A DNA stretch of 64,000 bases from Cinclus cinclus (taxonomy: Eukaryota > Chordata > Aves > Passeriformes > Cinclidae). Positions 1 to 18,560 of this stretch are shown here, piece by piece; position 1 is the first letter of the stretch; each line of letters starts with the position of its first letter. The notes beneath the pieces were generated by a model. It ran no database searches, was not told the DNA's origin, and was given only the letters and a program-made list of their open reading frames with translations. Where the stretch lies: contig NC_085074.1 of the NCBI RefSeq assembly GCF_963662255.1, forward strand, positions 186,001 to 250,000, written 5' to 3'. The position numbers and the translations under genes are program-made.

Positions 1-37
1 ACAGTGGCTGGAGGGGTTTTGCTCATCAAAACAGAAG

Positions 38-424
38 ATCTGGAGATTTTTGGGAAGGGACCTTACAGGTCATCCACACCCCTCCCATGGGCAGGGACAC
101 CTTCCATTACACCAAGCTGCTCCAAGCCCTGCCCAAATTGGCCTTGAACACTTCCAGAGATGGGGCAGCCACAGCTTCTTTGGGAAACCTGTGCCAGTCC
201 CTACCACCCTACAGGGAAGGACTTCTTCCCAGTATCTCATCTAACCCTACCCTCTAGCAGTGGGAAGCCGTTCCCCCTTGTCCTGTCACTCCAGGCCCTT
301 GTCCCAAGTTCCTCTCCAGCTCTCTTGGAGCCCCTTTAGGTATTGGAAGGGGGTCTGGGGTCTCCCTGGAGCCTTCTCTTCTCTAGGCTGGACAACCCAG
401 GTCTCCCAGCTTGTCTCCCTGGCA
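38..424 (-). mobile_element. CR1 LINE fragment
   Basis: Reads as the reverse complement of the CR1 3' region (catgggcagggacaccttcc, then gatggggcagccacagcttc). It lies in a YKT6 intron, back-to-back with the next copy. Confidence 0.85.
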
Positions 425-1068
425 GTGGCTGGAAAACTGTCAGTGAAGGACCTGGAGGTGCTGGTGGCAGTGGCTAGACATGAGCCCAGGTATGCCTAGG
501 TGGCCCCTGGCCTGTACCAGCCATGGTGTGGCCACAGGTCCAGGGCAGTGACATCCTCTGTGCTGCAACTGCTGAGGCCCCTTGAGTGCTGTGTCCAGCT
601 CTAGACCCCTCATGTCAAGAAGGACATTGAGGGGCTGGAGCATGTCCAGATACAGGAACGGAGGCTGGGGAAGGGGCTAGAGTCCCAGGAGTGGCTGAGG
701 GAGCTGGGAAAGGGACTCAGTCTGGAGAAAAGGGGGATCAGAGGAGACCTGGCTCTGCACTACTCCCTGACAGGAGGGGACAGCCAGGGGAGGTCGGGCT
801 CTGCTCTCAGGGAACAGGGACAGAAGGAGAGGAAACGGCCTCAGGCGGAGCCAGGGGAGGTTCAGGCTGGATATTAGGAAAATTCCATCATGGAAAAGGT
901 TGTCCACGCTGCCCAGTGCAGTGGTGGAATACCTGGAAGCATTAAAAAAAACATGTGAACATGGCACTTGGGGACATGGTTTAGAGGTGGCCTTGACCAT
1001 GGCGGGGGAATGGTTGGACTCAATGGTCTTGGAGGGCTTTTCCAACCAAAACAATTCCACAATTCCAT
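425..1068 (+). mobile_element. CR1 LINE fragment
   Basis: Plus-oriented CR1 ending in gactcaatggtcttggaggg and then cttttccaaccaaaacaatt, typical of the element's 3' end. About 640 bases are retained. Confidence 0.88.
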
Positions 1069-1284
1069 GAAAGGTGCTCCTGCCCTCTGACCACTTTGGT
1101 GACCCTCCTCCTCCACCCCTTTTGAAAGAGCTGAGAGCAGAGACATAAACAGTCTTGGCAAATGAGGACCAGACCAATGCCCAGGCTGAGGTGGCAAGCC
1201 CTGACTGTCCAAGAAAGCCCTGCGTGTGCTAGGGCAGGGAGACTGGAGGAGCCTTATGGAGCAGTTCCCAGCACACACCCTCAC

Positions 1285-4200
1285 CTTGTCCAGCAAGGTG
1301 AAACAAACCCGCTGTGGATATTCATTGTCTGCGATCACCACTCCAGCAAGCCCATCACTCCGGACATAGACATGGCACAGGTACTCTGGGAAGGAAACCC
1401 CTGTCAGAGAGGCAGCAAAGGTCCCAAGCCTTCCCCAGCACCCACCACCCTCCAGCCAACCCCCCCAGTTACCCCCCACTCTCCCAAACCTGGAAGGTGA
1501 TGCCAGCACCTGCATTTTTCATTACTTCATTAGGAAAGTAGGAAGGGCTTAAGATATGAGGCTCAGCCTCAAACTGTGCCGTGCCAGGGGCTCACAGCCA
1601 TGCCATGCAGTGTGGGACATGAAACGGACATCCCAAGGTAGCCAGGAAGAGCTCAGCCTGATTTTAACTAATTTTAATTAATAACAAGGCTGGGGTGTGA
1701 TTAAAGAGGCTCCAGCAGCCAATCCAGGCTGTGTCCCACATGTCCTGGGGCTCGGCAGGCATATGAAGCAGGACAGGGAGGCTGAAATGAGGTGAGAATT
1801 TAGGATACGGAGCTTGGACTTGCATGTTAAAGCTGGCACAGCCACTCAGCAGTGGAGTGGTCTGGAATTTGGGGGGGCTGCAAGCCAACAGCTCCAGGGG
1901 TCCCAAGGGAGAGTGCAGACACTGGAGCAGGTCCCTCCAGAACCTTTGTTGCCCCAGGCCAGGCTCACACCTGGCTCAGCAGCTCCTGCCAGCGGCACTG
2001 CCCACCCGGGCCCTGGGTTTGGTGACTTCTCCCAGGAGTGGGGCTGGGGGAAGCTCTCACCTTGCTCCTTGACCGAGGCCCTGCTGCCCAGCGCCGAGCG
2101 CTCTGCAATCAGCTGGCTCGTGAACGTCATGAACTCCTGCACACTGCGGGGACACAGCGCCAGGCTGGGGGCAGTGCTGGGGACACCAGCTGTCCCACAG
2201 CTCCCCAGGGCAACAAACCCTTCCGCCCCAGCCCCCATGTCTGGGCAGTGGGGCTACAGCAAAGCAGTGGGTTTTCCTTGGGGAGGAGGCTGGACCCTGA
2301 ACCTCTGAGGAGTGGCAACCCTCAGACACCTCCAGCCATCACCCAGACCCAGAAGCCTCAAGCTGCAGTGACAGACTTGTGTCTTTGAGCTGAACTTCCT
2401 TTTTTGATTTAGCAGAAAGCAAAAATGCCATTGAACCTGGCTCTGCCTGGTCAACACCTGCTGACTAGCTGCATCACAGAATCATGGAATGGTTTGGGTT
2501 GAAAGACCATCCCATTCCACCCCCTGCTGACATCTTCCACTAGAATCATAGAACATGCTGAATTGGAAGGGGCCCATCAGGATCATGGAGTCAAACACCC
2601 CAACCATCCCACCCTGTCCCTGAGAGCACTGTCCAAACACCTCTTGAACTGAGGCTTCATGCTGTGACCACTGCCCTGGGGAGCCTGCTCAGTGCCTAAG
2701 CACCCTCTGGGGAAAGAAATCTTTTCCTGATATCCAACTGAACCTTCCCCTGACACAGCTCCAGCCATTCCCTTGAGCCCTGTCACTGGTCACAGAGAGC
2801 AGCAACAGGAGCTGCTTCTCTGCTGCCCCTCGGGAGGATTTTGTGGAGCACAGGGAGGTCTCCCCTCAGTCCCCTCCAGCAGAATACAGTAAATGCCTTC
2901 AGACATTCCTTGTATGGGCCCTCCAGACCCTTCCCCATCCTTGTGGCCTCCTCTGCATGCTCTTCTTGTCTTTTTTTATATTGCCATGCCCAAAACTGCC
3001 CCAGGACTTGAGGTAAGGCCCCGCTCAGTACAGGGCAGAGCAGGACAATCCCACCCTGGCCAATGCCAGGACAGGAACATCATCCCAGCTGCCAGGGCAA
3101 TGCTGAGTCAAGTCCCAGAGCCTGAGGCAGCTCTGTAGGTGGGGTCTTACCTGAGCAAGTCACAGGGGCAGAACTCCCCCTGCCCATGCAGGGGATGAGC
3201 CCAGGACAGGGACACGCCCCCCATCCCAGGGGGATGCTTGACCCCCAGGCACCCAGCCACCACTGTGAGTCAAAGTTAAAGAATATCCTTAAGACTTGCT
3301 CCCAGTTTGGAAAACATTCCCGAGCCCAGGCTCAGGCCTGTCCAACAGGCTCCTCAGTGATCTCTTGTCAACCCACAGCAAAGCAAAAGAGGCAAAAAAT
3401 AATAAGCAGGAATGAAATAAACCTGTTTCCAAAACACCACGTCCTGGGCATGTTGGGATTAGCCAATGTGAGGCAACACAATGTGAGGCAACATCCAATT
3501 CTGCTGGAAAATCCCAGGAAGGAATATTTATTGGGGATCAGGTTACAGAGTTTGCCAAACACCAAGAAGTGGGACAGCTCCTGCTTGGGATATGATGTGG
3601 TACCAAGGAAATGTCACTACACACAGACACTGGCATGGCAAAGACCAAGGTTTTCTGATGGCCTCCCACCGCTGGAAGCAATTCTGGAGGGGAAATTGCC
3701 TCTCACAGTTTACACCTCTTGGAGGGGTATGCATTCCTCCCAGCCTGGACACCAGTTCCAGGAGACTCTGGACTGCTGGGGTCTCAGGCACTGTAGAGAA
3801 AAGTCCAGCCCAAGGATTCCTGAACATTCTGAACATCCCTACTTTGGCAGAGAGGGAGCAGGGACACCTTCCTCCAAGTTGAGGGATCTGATGTCAGCCA
3901 CAGCCTCCACCATGACCCCAGGGTTTCATACATATGATGCAAAAAACATTTAAGATCACTGAGTCCAGTCATGTGTCAGTTAGATACCAGTGTGTATCTT
4001 CTTCAAGGACAGCTCTTCCACTGGGAATACTGCTTTTATTCCCCAGTATTCCAGAAGGAACTGCCCACTCAGTACTTCCCTCTGTCTTCTTGACCCTGCC
4101 AAATTCCTTGGCAGATGTTCAGCAGACATGAGGAACTGGCACAGCCCAGCCCTGTGCTCCTGCCCAGCAGGTTCCACAGCTCCCAGGAGCCACAGCCCTG

Positions 4201-5039
4201 GTTATCCCAACTCCAACCCTTCTATCCAATTCTCTGGGAACTTCAAACTTCAACTAAACACACCTTAAACATCACACCTGGGTCAAGCTGTTGCAGGCCC
4301 TCTGAGCATCACCTGTGAATAAGCCCAGGACAAGCACAAAATCCTGGGAACACCTGCAAGGCTGACATGCACACACCACTCTCCTCTCCAAACTTCACTG
4401 CTCTTCCCAAAATCCTAGACTTTTCTTTAAGCAGAGACACAGCCTGCTGTGGGGGAAGCCCACAGCACAACCACACAGGGAATTTTCTCACGATTTGGGA
4501 AAACAAGAGCTGCAGCTACAGAGTGTTCTGGGATTGGAGCTGACATTACATGGTGGCACTGCTCCATATCCTACTCACACATTTGGCTAAGAAAGAGCTT
4601 TTTAAGACACTCTTACTTCAGTCTTCCCCCTTCACCCCTGGAATTACAGAACCAAATGTGCCTGAGGCACCATAAAGCCTTGGCATGGAAAATTTGGGTC
4701 CCAGAGGAATTTCCTAACTCTTTTACCATTTGAAGCAGGCACTGGGAACAACCTATTCCACATCAAGCTCCTGCTTTGTTTTACAGCTTCAGGAGGTTCT
4801 CAAGAGCTGCCAGCAAGACAGAAAACCTACCAAAAGCTTCTGCATACCCTCCCCAAGGTCCTGCCTGAGCTACATGACAGCCTAGGACACACAGAAGCAA
4901 TTTTCCCCCAGAGGTTCCAGCTGTCTGGCACCCACCTGGATCTCTGAAAGAAGTTGAAGGTGGACACATCATACGCAGCTTTGAGCAAATGCACTTTGGG
5001 GTCACCTTTGTAAAGGACACTTAGGCTGTAGAGCCTCAT
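1285..5039 (-). CDS. YKT6: YKT6 v-SNARE homolog, N-terminal half (partial, continues left of window)
   Basis: YKT6 is a lipid-anchored R-SNARE acting in ER-Golgi, endosomal and autophagosome fusion. Three coding exons are visible on the minus strand: 5039-4936 (starts MRLYSLSVLYKG), 2143-2061 (VQEFMTFTSQL) and 1385-1285 (YLCHVYVRSDG to FTLLDK). All have GT/AG borders and the phases join cleanly (2, then 1, then 0), giving about 96 residues. These cover most of the longin domain and follow the human protein nearly residue for residue. The SNARE motif and the C-terminal CCAIM-type prenylation box lie beyond the left edge. The ATG sits just inside an exon whose acceptor is near 5060, so a non-coding first exon must lie upstream, probably in the CpG island near 5400-5650. 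GCK lies head-to-head with it, as in mammals. Confidence 0.95.
2471..3060 (-). mobile_element. CR1 LINE, two nested or adjacent 3' ends
   Basis: One short 3' end (2474-2541) is followed directly by a second CR1 3' end (aatcatagaacatgctgaat) that runs on for about 500 bases. This shows two insertions in YKT6 intron DNA. Confidence 0.85.
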
Positions 5040-5389
5040 TGTGGTGGCTCCGTGGGCCTGGGGGAAAGGAAGGGATGGGGCTGAGGCCATGCAGGGGTTG
5101 GAAAACCCTCGGACCTCCCTGTGCCACCCCCGTGCCGGGGGCTCCCCCCAAACCCTCCTTCCGTCCTTTAAATGCCATCCCAGTCAGACAGAACCCCCCT
5201 CCCCCAGGAGCCGCGCCTGACTCCTCATCCCGACTCTCGCCCAGCCTCACCAACCCCTGCCCTTACCTGTCCCAGCTGGCCCGGTGTAACCTAGCACCCA
5301 CCCCAGTACAAATCAGTAAAAAACAGCCCCTCCACGCAGTGTAACGCGGCCACTCCTCAGTACAACCCACTACAACCCAATCCTCGGCC

Positions 5390-5830
5390 CCCGGCTAGCC
5401 CGGCCCCGCCTTCCCTTGTACAGCCCAGTTCCCCGCAATGACTCAGCACGACCCAGAGCCCCCAGTGCAGCTGCCGGCCCGCCCCGGTACCGATGCTACG
5501 GTCACGGCTCGACGCAGGTGGTGGCCGAGGGGGGATGGCGCGACCCGGAAGTGGAATGCGGCGCCCGGAAGTGTCGGCCCCGCCACGGTACTATTCATAC
5601 ACTGCGCACGCGCCAAGCTCGACCTGCCCCCCTCGGCCATCTGACCAATCACCGCCCGCCCGTCGCCTCCGGTGTCAGCCAGGCGACCAATAAGCGCCGC
5701 CCTGGCGTTGTGGGGCGGTGTTCGTTCCCCATAGCGGCCAGCAGGGGGAGCTGTGCCCGACCGGCGAGGTCGCGTAGGCGGGGCCCGTTCGGCTTTCCCG
5801 CTGTGGGGCCGGGACCCCTGTGTGGGGTGG
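5390..5830 (-). promoter_or_regulatory. CpG-rich YKT6 promoter with NRF1, ETS and CCAAT motifs
   Basis: This GC- and CpG-rich segment lies upstream of the YKT6 coding start. It carries two CCGGAAGT ETS-type motifs (5545-5552 and 5565-5572), an NRF1 consensus TGCGCACGCGCC (5603-5614) and CCAAT boxes at 5644-5648 and 5687-5691. There is no TATA box. This is the usual architecture of a housekeeping promoter and probably contains the non-coding first exon of YKT6. The transcription start was not located. Confidence 0.7.
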
Positions 5831-7044
5831 GTGTCCTGTGTGTGTGGCGGGTGTCTCTCTGTGGGATGGGATTCCGCTGTGCGAGAGCCTCTCCCTATTA
5901 GTGTTGTGACCGTCTCTGAGAAGGGACCTCGCGGGGGGAACAGCCTTCCCCAGGCGCTGGGAGACACCTGGGGATTGTGGACCCTTCCGTGGGGCGGTTC
6001 TGTCCCACGGTGGAGGTATATTGATGAGAGCTGGGTGAACCTCCCGAGGGTTTGGGACCACTCAAAGGTGTGGACCCCTCTATGGGTGGGCACCGGCGCA
6101 GGAGCAAGGCTGCCGGAGCCGTCTTGTGCCCCCCAGTACCCCCTGCGCAGGGATAGATGAGGCACGGTGGGGTGACCCTGCATCCCCGAGGCCCTGCTCT
6201 GCCTTCCCCAGAGCCCCCACAGTCCCCCAGGGAGCTGTCACCCCTGACATCCATTCGGGGCTTCCTGGGGGCCCTCCTCAGCTCTGGGTCTGAGGAGATG
6301 CTGCCACAGACCAACATCAGGAAGTTTTGGGGTGCACCCAAAACCAAGGGTGTTCCTTATCCCATCTGGACCTCCATAGTCCCCTGTTTCCACAACATCG
6401 GGGAGATAGCGTGGCTCCGCGGGTGATGTGGGTCGCCACATCCCCATCCTCAAATCCAGCACCCATCCCCTATCTGTTGCAACTCCTGGCGTCAATCCCA
6501 GCACCACTGGATCCTTTCCCATCCTGGGAGCTCGGAGCGCTTCCCAGTCGCCCTCGCCCCTCCACGGGTGTCCGTAGGCCATGCTGTATCCGCGGTCTCC
6601 ATGGGAGCATGCCGGTTGCCAAGCCGGCCGGTGGAGTGCTTGCCACCACCATCGAGCCGTTGCTAGGACAACGGGGACACGGGTGACCCGGGGCGTGGTG
6701 CTTCGCGTGACGGGGCCAGCGGCCTCTGCGGGGAGGGTCCTGGCCAAGTCTCACCAACACACCAGGGGGTTCCTACGGGGTGCCAGAACCCGCTGCAGTG
6801 GGCTAGGACCCCCGCGCCTACACCAGCTGGGTAATTTATTGACACATTAAGGAAGCAAGCAGGAGAGCGTGAACGGAACCCCTCCGGAGCTAAGAATGAG
6901 GGGCGACAGGGTGGATCCCACCAGGGCCCCGGGCCCCGCTTCCTGCCCCTCTGTTTGAGGCCTGGGGGCATCGGGACGCACTCAGTGGGTGCTGGACTGG
7001 AGCATCAGATGAGATATCGCAGCGAAAGTGGAGCATCCGCGTGT
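5831..7044. other. Intergenic spacer between YKT6 promoter and GCK
   Basis: No gene is recognised here. The sequence is GC-rich with several open frames that show no family resemblance. A TTTATT at about 6835 would be a poly(A) signal on the minus strand, but no minus-strand exon supports it. Confidence 0.5.
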
Positions 7045-7086
7045 GGAGCAAGGGACGGAGCAAGGGACGGAGCAAGGGACGGAGCA
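7045..7086. repeat. 12-bp tandem repeat upstream of GCK
   Basis: Three and a half perfect copies of a 12-base unit (ggagcaagggac) lie about 130 bases before the GCK start codon, probably within or near its promoter or 5' UTR. Confidence 0.85.
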
Positions 7087-7217
7087 GCCCAGAGCCTGCC
7101 AGACACCTTCCAGGACAGGGCAGGGGGCTCCCCCAGGCCAGGCACCACGGTGGGGACACAGGGGCTGAGGGGGGCACGGCTTGGCCCGTAGCCCGCCCCA
7201 CCCCACCGCCTGCCCCC

Positions 7218-14156
<6,939 letters not shown>

Positions 14157-14252
14157 GCTGGACTCAGAAGAGGGATGGCAGGGGCTGGTGGACCTGCTCG
14201 GAGTGCTGTGGGAGCAGACACTGACGTGGGAAGGAGGCAGCTCCAGCCCCCC

Positions 14253-14258
14253 AATAAA
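14253..14258 (+). terminator. GCK poly(A) signal
   Basis: A canonical AATAAA lies about 97 bases after the GCK stop codon, which gives a short 3' UTR. Confidence 0.85.
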
Positions 14259-14689
14259 TGGGGTGTGTGTGGACTTCTCTGGGGCTGCTTGGGCCAGTGC
14301 TCCTCGTGCCTCTCTCCCCGTGCTGGTGGAGAGACTCCCATGGGGCTGCCCAACATGTATGGGGCAGCCAAGGAGTTTCCTGTGCCCTCACCCCCCCTCC
14401 TCCCCCATCCTCACACAGCTGCAGCAAGGGGGGCTCCAGCACACCCCAGCCCCTTTGTATGGGGAAAGGCCCCCCAAGTGGGTTGGCCTAGAGATAAGGG
14501 GCTCTTTGAGGGTACTTTGGATGGGCTGTCTGGGAAGAGGAGCTCCCCACCAGTGATCCTTGGGGTGCAGAGGCTGACCAAAGTGCACCAGAAATGGGCC
14601 AGATGGAGGGGGGCATACTGGGGGGATCCCCTCCAGCCATGTCCCCACCCATGTTCCCTGAACGGTCTGAGGTATCCCAGAGATTTGAG

Positions 14690-15340
14690 TTCACCAGAGG
14701 GTATGGAGCAGAGTACTGGGGTCCCTCTGGGGGTCATGGGCACCCCAGGGTGTTCGGGTTCCTCTAAGGATATGGCAGTACCAGAGCATATTGTGGTTCC
14801 CTGAAGGCTCTGGAATTAACCCAGGGTGAAGGGGTCTTCCTGGGATACCACAGGGTGTTGGGATCCCTTTGGGGGTTTGGGGCACTCCAGGGTCTAGGGC
14901 CCACTCAGGGTGTTGGGGTCAGCCCTGGGGGTGTGGGGCTACCCCATGGTATGGACTGTCTTGGTGGTCCAGGGTTGTATCTGTGATATTTGGGGCCACT
15001 GCATGGGTTTGGGATCACCCTGTGACATGGAGGCACCCAGGATCTAGGGAACATCTCAGGGTGCTGGGGTAACTCCTGGGCATCCAGGACAACCTGGAGG
15101 GACTGGATCACCACAGGCTGTGGGGCCAACCTGGGGGGCTGCAACTACCAAGGCATCTTGGTGTCCTCACAAAGCACAGGGTCACCCCATGGCTGGGGGG
15201 TGCACATTGAGGAGCTGGGGACACAGGGAGTGTCTGTGTCACCCCAAGGGTCAAAGCATCCAGCAGTGCTGCTCCTGGATCCATGGGTGGCACTAGGATC
15301 CCCACAGCTCATTGCAGGAGGGGACAGGAATCCCTCTGCT
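14690..15340. repeat. Degenerate G-rich minisatellite between GCK and NK-lysin
   Basis: Phrases such as ggtgttggggtcac and caccccagggtgtt recur roughly every 30 bases with many substitutions. No coding potential or gene is seen in this spacer. Confidence 0.6.
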
Positions 15341-15379
15341 CTGCCTGGCTGCAGCCCTCAGCCAGCAGGATCCCCTTTA

Positions 15380-15625
15380 TTTTGATTGGCTGCAGCCAGC
15401 AGCACCAGAGCTTCTGTGCTCATTGGCCCTGGCCAAAAGTGCATTTCTTTGTGGTCTGATTGGCCACAGCCCTCAGCCAGCGGGATTCCCTGTGTTGTGA
15501 TTGGCTCGCACCAGAAAAACATCCTTGAGCTCTGACTGGTGGCAGCCCTCAGAGAACTGCAGTCTCTCTGTTCTAATTGGCCGGGGGCAAACAGAAGAGA
15601 TTCCCTGCACACCAATTGGCTGGTA
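15380..15625. repeat. Diverged ~38-bp tandem array with regularly spaced inverted CCAAT boxes
   Basis: ATTGG (CCAAT on the minus strand) occurs at 15385, 15422, 15459, 15500, 15576 and 15615, with a mutated copy ACTGG at 15535. The spacings are 37, 37, 41, 35, 41 and 39. Flanking bases such as ggctgcagcc and gccctcagccag also recur, so this is an old tandem repeat whose best-kept part is the CCAAT core. It lies about 430 bases downstream of the NK-lysin poly(A) signal. Confidence 0.8.
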
Positions 15626-16055
15626 TTAAAGGGGAAAAAGGTGTGGGATTCACTGGAACTGAAGAATGGATTTCCTGTCCTCAGCTGGGACAGTGCCAAT
15701 GCCATGTGTTGGGGACAGTGAGGATGATCCCAAGCCCATGGCAGTGCTGGTGGCAAGTGGGTGACAAGTGACAGCGCCAAGTGCAGGGACAGATGCAGTG
15801 CCAGGCATGGGGACTTGCTGATGCACAGCGAGGGGATAGTGACAGTCAGGACCACCCAGGTGTGTGGAGGGAACCACTCACTCCAAGCCACATGGGACAC
15901 CCCCCCACACTACTGCTGGCACTTTTGGTGTCACCTTGGCCCTGCTGGAGACAGGCTGGGCCAGACTGTCCCCTGCCAGTGCCTGATGCCATCTGCCCTT
16001 GTCACCGTGTCCCCCCAGGGCAGACAAACAAGACTCGTGGAGCCAGAGGAGGGAC

Positions 16056-16061
16056 TTTATT
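16056..16061 (-). terminator. NK-lysin poly(A) signal
   Basis: TTTATT on the plus strand is AATAAA on the minus strand, about 640 bases beyond the NK-lysin stop. The 3' UTR or a last non-coding exon would therefore cover the repeat-rich stretch 16060-16700. Confidence 0.6.
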
Positions 16062-16289
16062 GTAGGGGAGTTGGATAGCTGGGCTGCAGGGGCATCAGGG
16101 CTGGAGGGGTGTAGGGGTTTGGAGGGCACTTGGGGCTGTGCCTGTGGAGAAATCAGTGAGGGGTGAGTTGGGGGCCAGCAGAAGCAGCTTCTTTAGCCTT
16201 TCCCCTGCTTCTTTAGGGTGACCTGGCTCACCCCCACCTACAGAGCTGCAGCAGGGATAGTTCAGAAGTCCCAAGCACACTCCCACCCC

Positions 16290-16690
16290 TCTGGCAGATG
16301 TGGGGTGCAGGATGTGGGGTGGAAAGTGTGAGGCGCAGAGGGGGAATATGGGATCAGGATGTGGGGTGCAGGACAGAGGGTTCAGGATCAGGATGCAGGG
16401 TTCAGGACACAGTGCAGGATTGGGACATGAGGTGCAGCACATTTGGTGAAGGATCAGGATATGGATGCAGGATGTGGGCTCAGCATCAGGATGCAAGACT
16501 GTGCAGGACAGGGGGTGTGGGATTGCAATGCAGGGTGCAGGACACGGGGTGCAGGATGCGGGATGTAGGATCAAGATGTGGGGTGCAGGACACGGGGTAT
16601 GGGATACGGATGCAGGATGTGGAGCACAGGACACAGGATGCAGGATGCAGAGTGCAAGATCAGGGGATGTAGAATCAGGATACAGCTGGG
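16290..16690. repeat. Degenerate short tandem repeat in the NK-lysin 3' region
   Basis: Variants of gcaggatgtgggg and caggacacagg recur about every 15-25 bases over 400 bases. The array starts immediately downstream of the NK-lysin stop codon in the direction of transcription. Confidence 0.75.
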
Positions 16691-16702
16691 CACTGACTGT
16701 GC

Positions 16703-17838
16703 TCAAGACCGGCAGAAGCCCATGGCAGTGCAGATGTCCCGGGGCATGTTTCCATTCTGCAGCCCCTCAGTGATCTGGTCCTGGTACTTGTTCATGAGCT
16801 GCTGGCACACCTTGCCCATGGGCCGGCCCAGTAGTCGGCAGCCCTTCCGCAATGCTGCTGCCACCGCCGCCTGCCAAAGCCACCACAGGTCAGGGGGCCA
16901 CAGGGAGAGGGCCCCCAGCCCAGCCCCCCAGCCCCTCATCACCCCTCACCTCATCAGGGTTGTCACCTGCCAGCACCTTTATCTTCTTCAGGGCCCTGGT
17001 GCACTGGCTGCACTTAATCCCTCTGCCCTGTGCCATGCTGTCCCCATCAGCCACATTCCCCTGTGAAAACACAAAGACCATCAGGGCCACCTGGATCCCT
17101 GGGTGGCCCTGGCAGTACTTGGGAGTGGGGCGCTCACCAGGGCCAGGCTGTCCCAGAGGTCCCAGCACTGCTGCTCCCAGCCGCAACGTGTGGCCACAGC
17201 CATGTCCCAGCACCAGGACATCGGATCACCGTGGCAGGGTGGGGGGACCGCAGCCTGTGCTGCTGCACAGAGAAAGGACAGTAAGCGTGGCTGCAGGTTG
17301 GGTGCCCATCACTGAGGTTCCATGGGGCCCTGGAGGTGCCCAGACCCCTAAACCACCAGCCCTAGGTATTCAGCCCCATCTCCACCATCCCTCTTGCCTG
17401 AACTCACATCCTTCTGTTCTCAATCTTCCTAGGTCCCCATGCAGATCCTGTCCCCAAATGTCCCCAGGCACCGGTCCCAACATGGGCACCCTGCCCATCA
17501 TCCCTGGCTCCTCAGGCAAACCCCATCCCTGCCACCTCCAGGCGCTTGTTCCTATAAAACCCGATCCCCGCAACTCCCAACAACCAGACCTCCTGCCTGT
17601 CCCCTTGTCCTCCTTCCCACATCCCTGAGTGCCTGTCCCCACACAGACCCCATCTCTGTCACACACAGGTCCTCACACAGCCCCCAGCCCCCCAAGCTCA
17701 ATCATCCAGGCTCCTATCCCCATTGTCCCCATGTGTCTCCTCTCCCCTCCCGCTCGGGGTGACTATCACCCCCTGGGAGGCAGGAGAGTCCCCATTACCT
17801 CCCAGCAGCAGCAGCAGCACTAGGAAGGTGGCAGCCAT
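16703..17838 (-). CDS. GNLY: NK-lysin / granulysin-type saposin-like antimicrobial protein
   Basis: NK-lysin is a secreted or granule-stored, membrane-active host-defence peptide of NK and T cells. Coding exons on the minus strand are 17838-17799, 17262-17138, 17060-16950 and 16870-16703, all GT/AG with agreeing phases, 147 aa. Exon 1 encodes a signal peptide (MAATFLVLLLLLG). Exon 2 encodes a saposin A-type module with the CHGDPMSWCWD and CGWEQQCWD cysteine pattern. Exons 3 and 4 encode the saposin B domain with all six cysteines (IKCSQC, GCRLLG, KVCQQLM, DICTAMGFC) and a basic first helix (TRALKKIK). The length is close to the avian family (about 140 aa). It occupies the position of MYL7 in the mammalian GCK-POLD2 interval. 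Expression in lymphocytes is inferred from the family. Confidence 0.92.
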
Positions 17839-17897
17839 GGTGAGCCCAGTGAGCCGGTGACAGCAGGTGACTGACAGTGGGTGACTGCGTCCTGACA

Positions 17898-17906
17898 CCT
17901 TTTATA
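17898..17906 (-). promoter_or_regulatory. TATA box of NK-lysin
   Basis: TATAAAAGG on the minus strand lies about 60 bases upstream of the NK-lysin ATG. It implies a 5' UTR of roughly 30-40 bases and a regulated, focused promoter, unlike the CpG promoters of its neighbours. Confidence 0.75.
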
Positions 17907-18399
17907 GAGGAGCTGCATGCTGCGGGGGTGGGGGACCAAAACCCCAAAACTCCTTGAAACAGAACACGACTACTTCCCAGGCCCCTTCCTGCCTCACAGC
18001 TCCACCCCCGCAGGAAGGGGATACGGGGGGCCTCGGGGCGGGGCCATGGGGGAGCTCAGCAGCCCCCAACCTCCCCAGCCTCGTCCTCTCAGGGAAGCTG
18101 CCCCTAAGTGCCCCAGACTGTGAGGCGAAGAGGGAGTGGCCGGACTCCCAAGGGCTCTGGAGGGTCTATCCCGAGATCGGGAAGGTCTATCCCGGGGGCC
18201 TCTTTGGACCGTTCCGGGCTCTGGGGAGACCAAGGGCTTGGGCCTAGTGTCCCCCCGGGTCAGCGCTGTTGTCCTCTCCGGGGTCGGTGATGGTGTTCCC
18301 TTCCCACAGGGGTTCCGCGGGGCCCCGGGGTAGATCCCGACGTCTCGCTCTCCCGCGGGGTCGGTCCCCGTCCCCTCCATGCCTCCTCCGAGTTCCCTG

Positions 18400-18560
18400 C
18401 GCGGGACTCTCGCACCACCTCCGCCCGCAGCGGTTGCCATGACGATTCTGACCTCACTTCCACCGTGCGGTCACACAAGTTCCGGGTTGGCGGTGCTCGC
18501 GCTTTTTCCCGCCGCAGCCCCACCCTGATGGTGGGGTCCGGTGTCGACGGTGCCCCTCGG
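18400..18560 (+). promoter_or_regulatory. Putative POLD2 promoter with E2F-type site
   Basis: This CpG-rich stretch contains TTTTTCCCGCC at 18503-18513, a good match to the E2F consensus, as expected for a replication gene. The POLD2 ATG is about 670 bases further on, so a non-coding exon or a long 5' UTR is likely. The exact start was not determined. Confidence 0.55.

Noticed and set aside
3186..3953. 255-aa plus-strand frame in a YKT6 intron
   Set aside because: No recognisable domain. It lies next to a CR1 copy and inside an intron of the opposite-strand gene.
6830..6845. Possible minus-strand poly(A) signal upstream of GCK
   Set aside because: No minus-strand exon lies between here and GCK exon 1 to use it.
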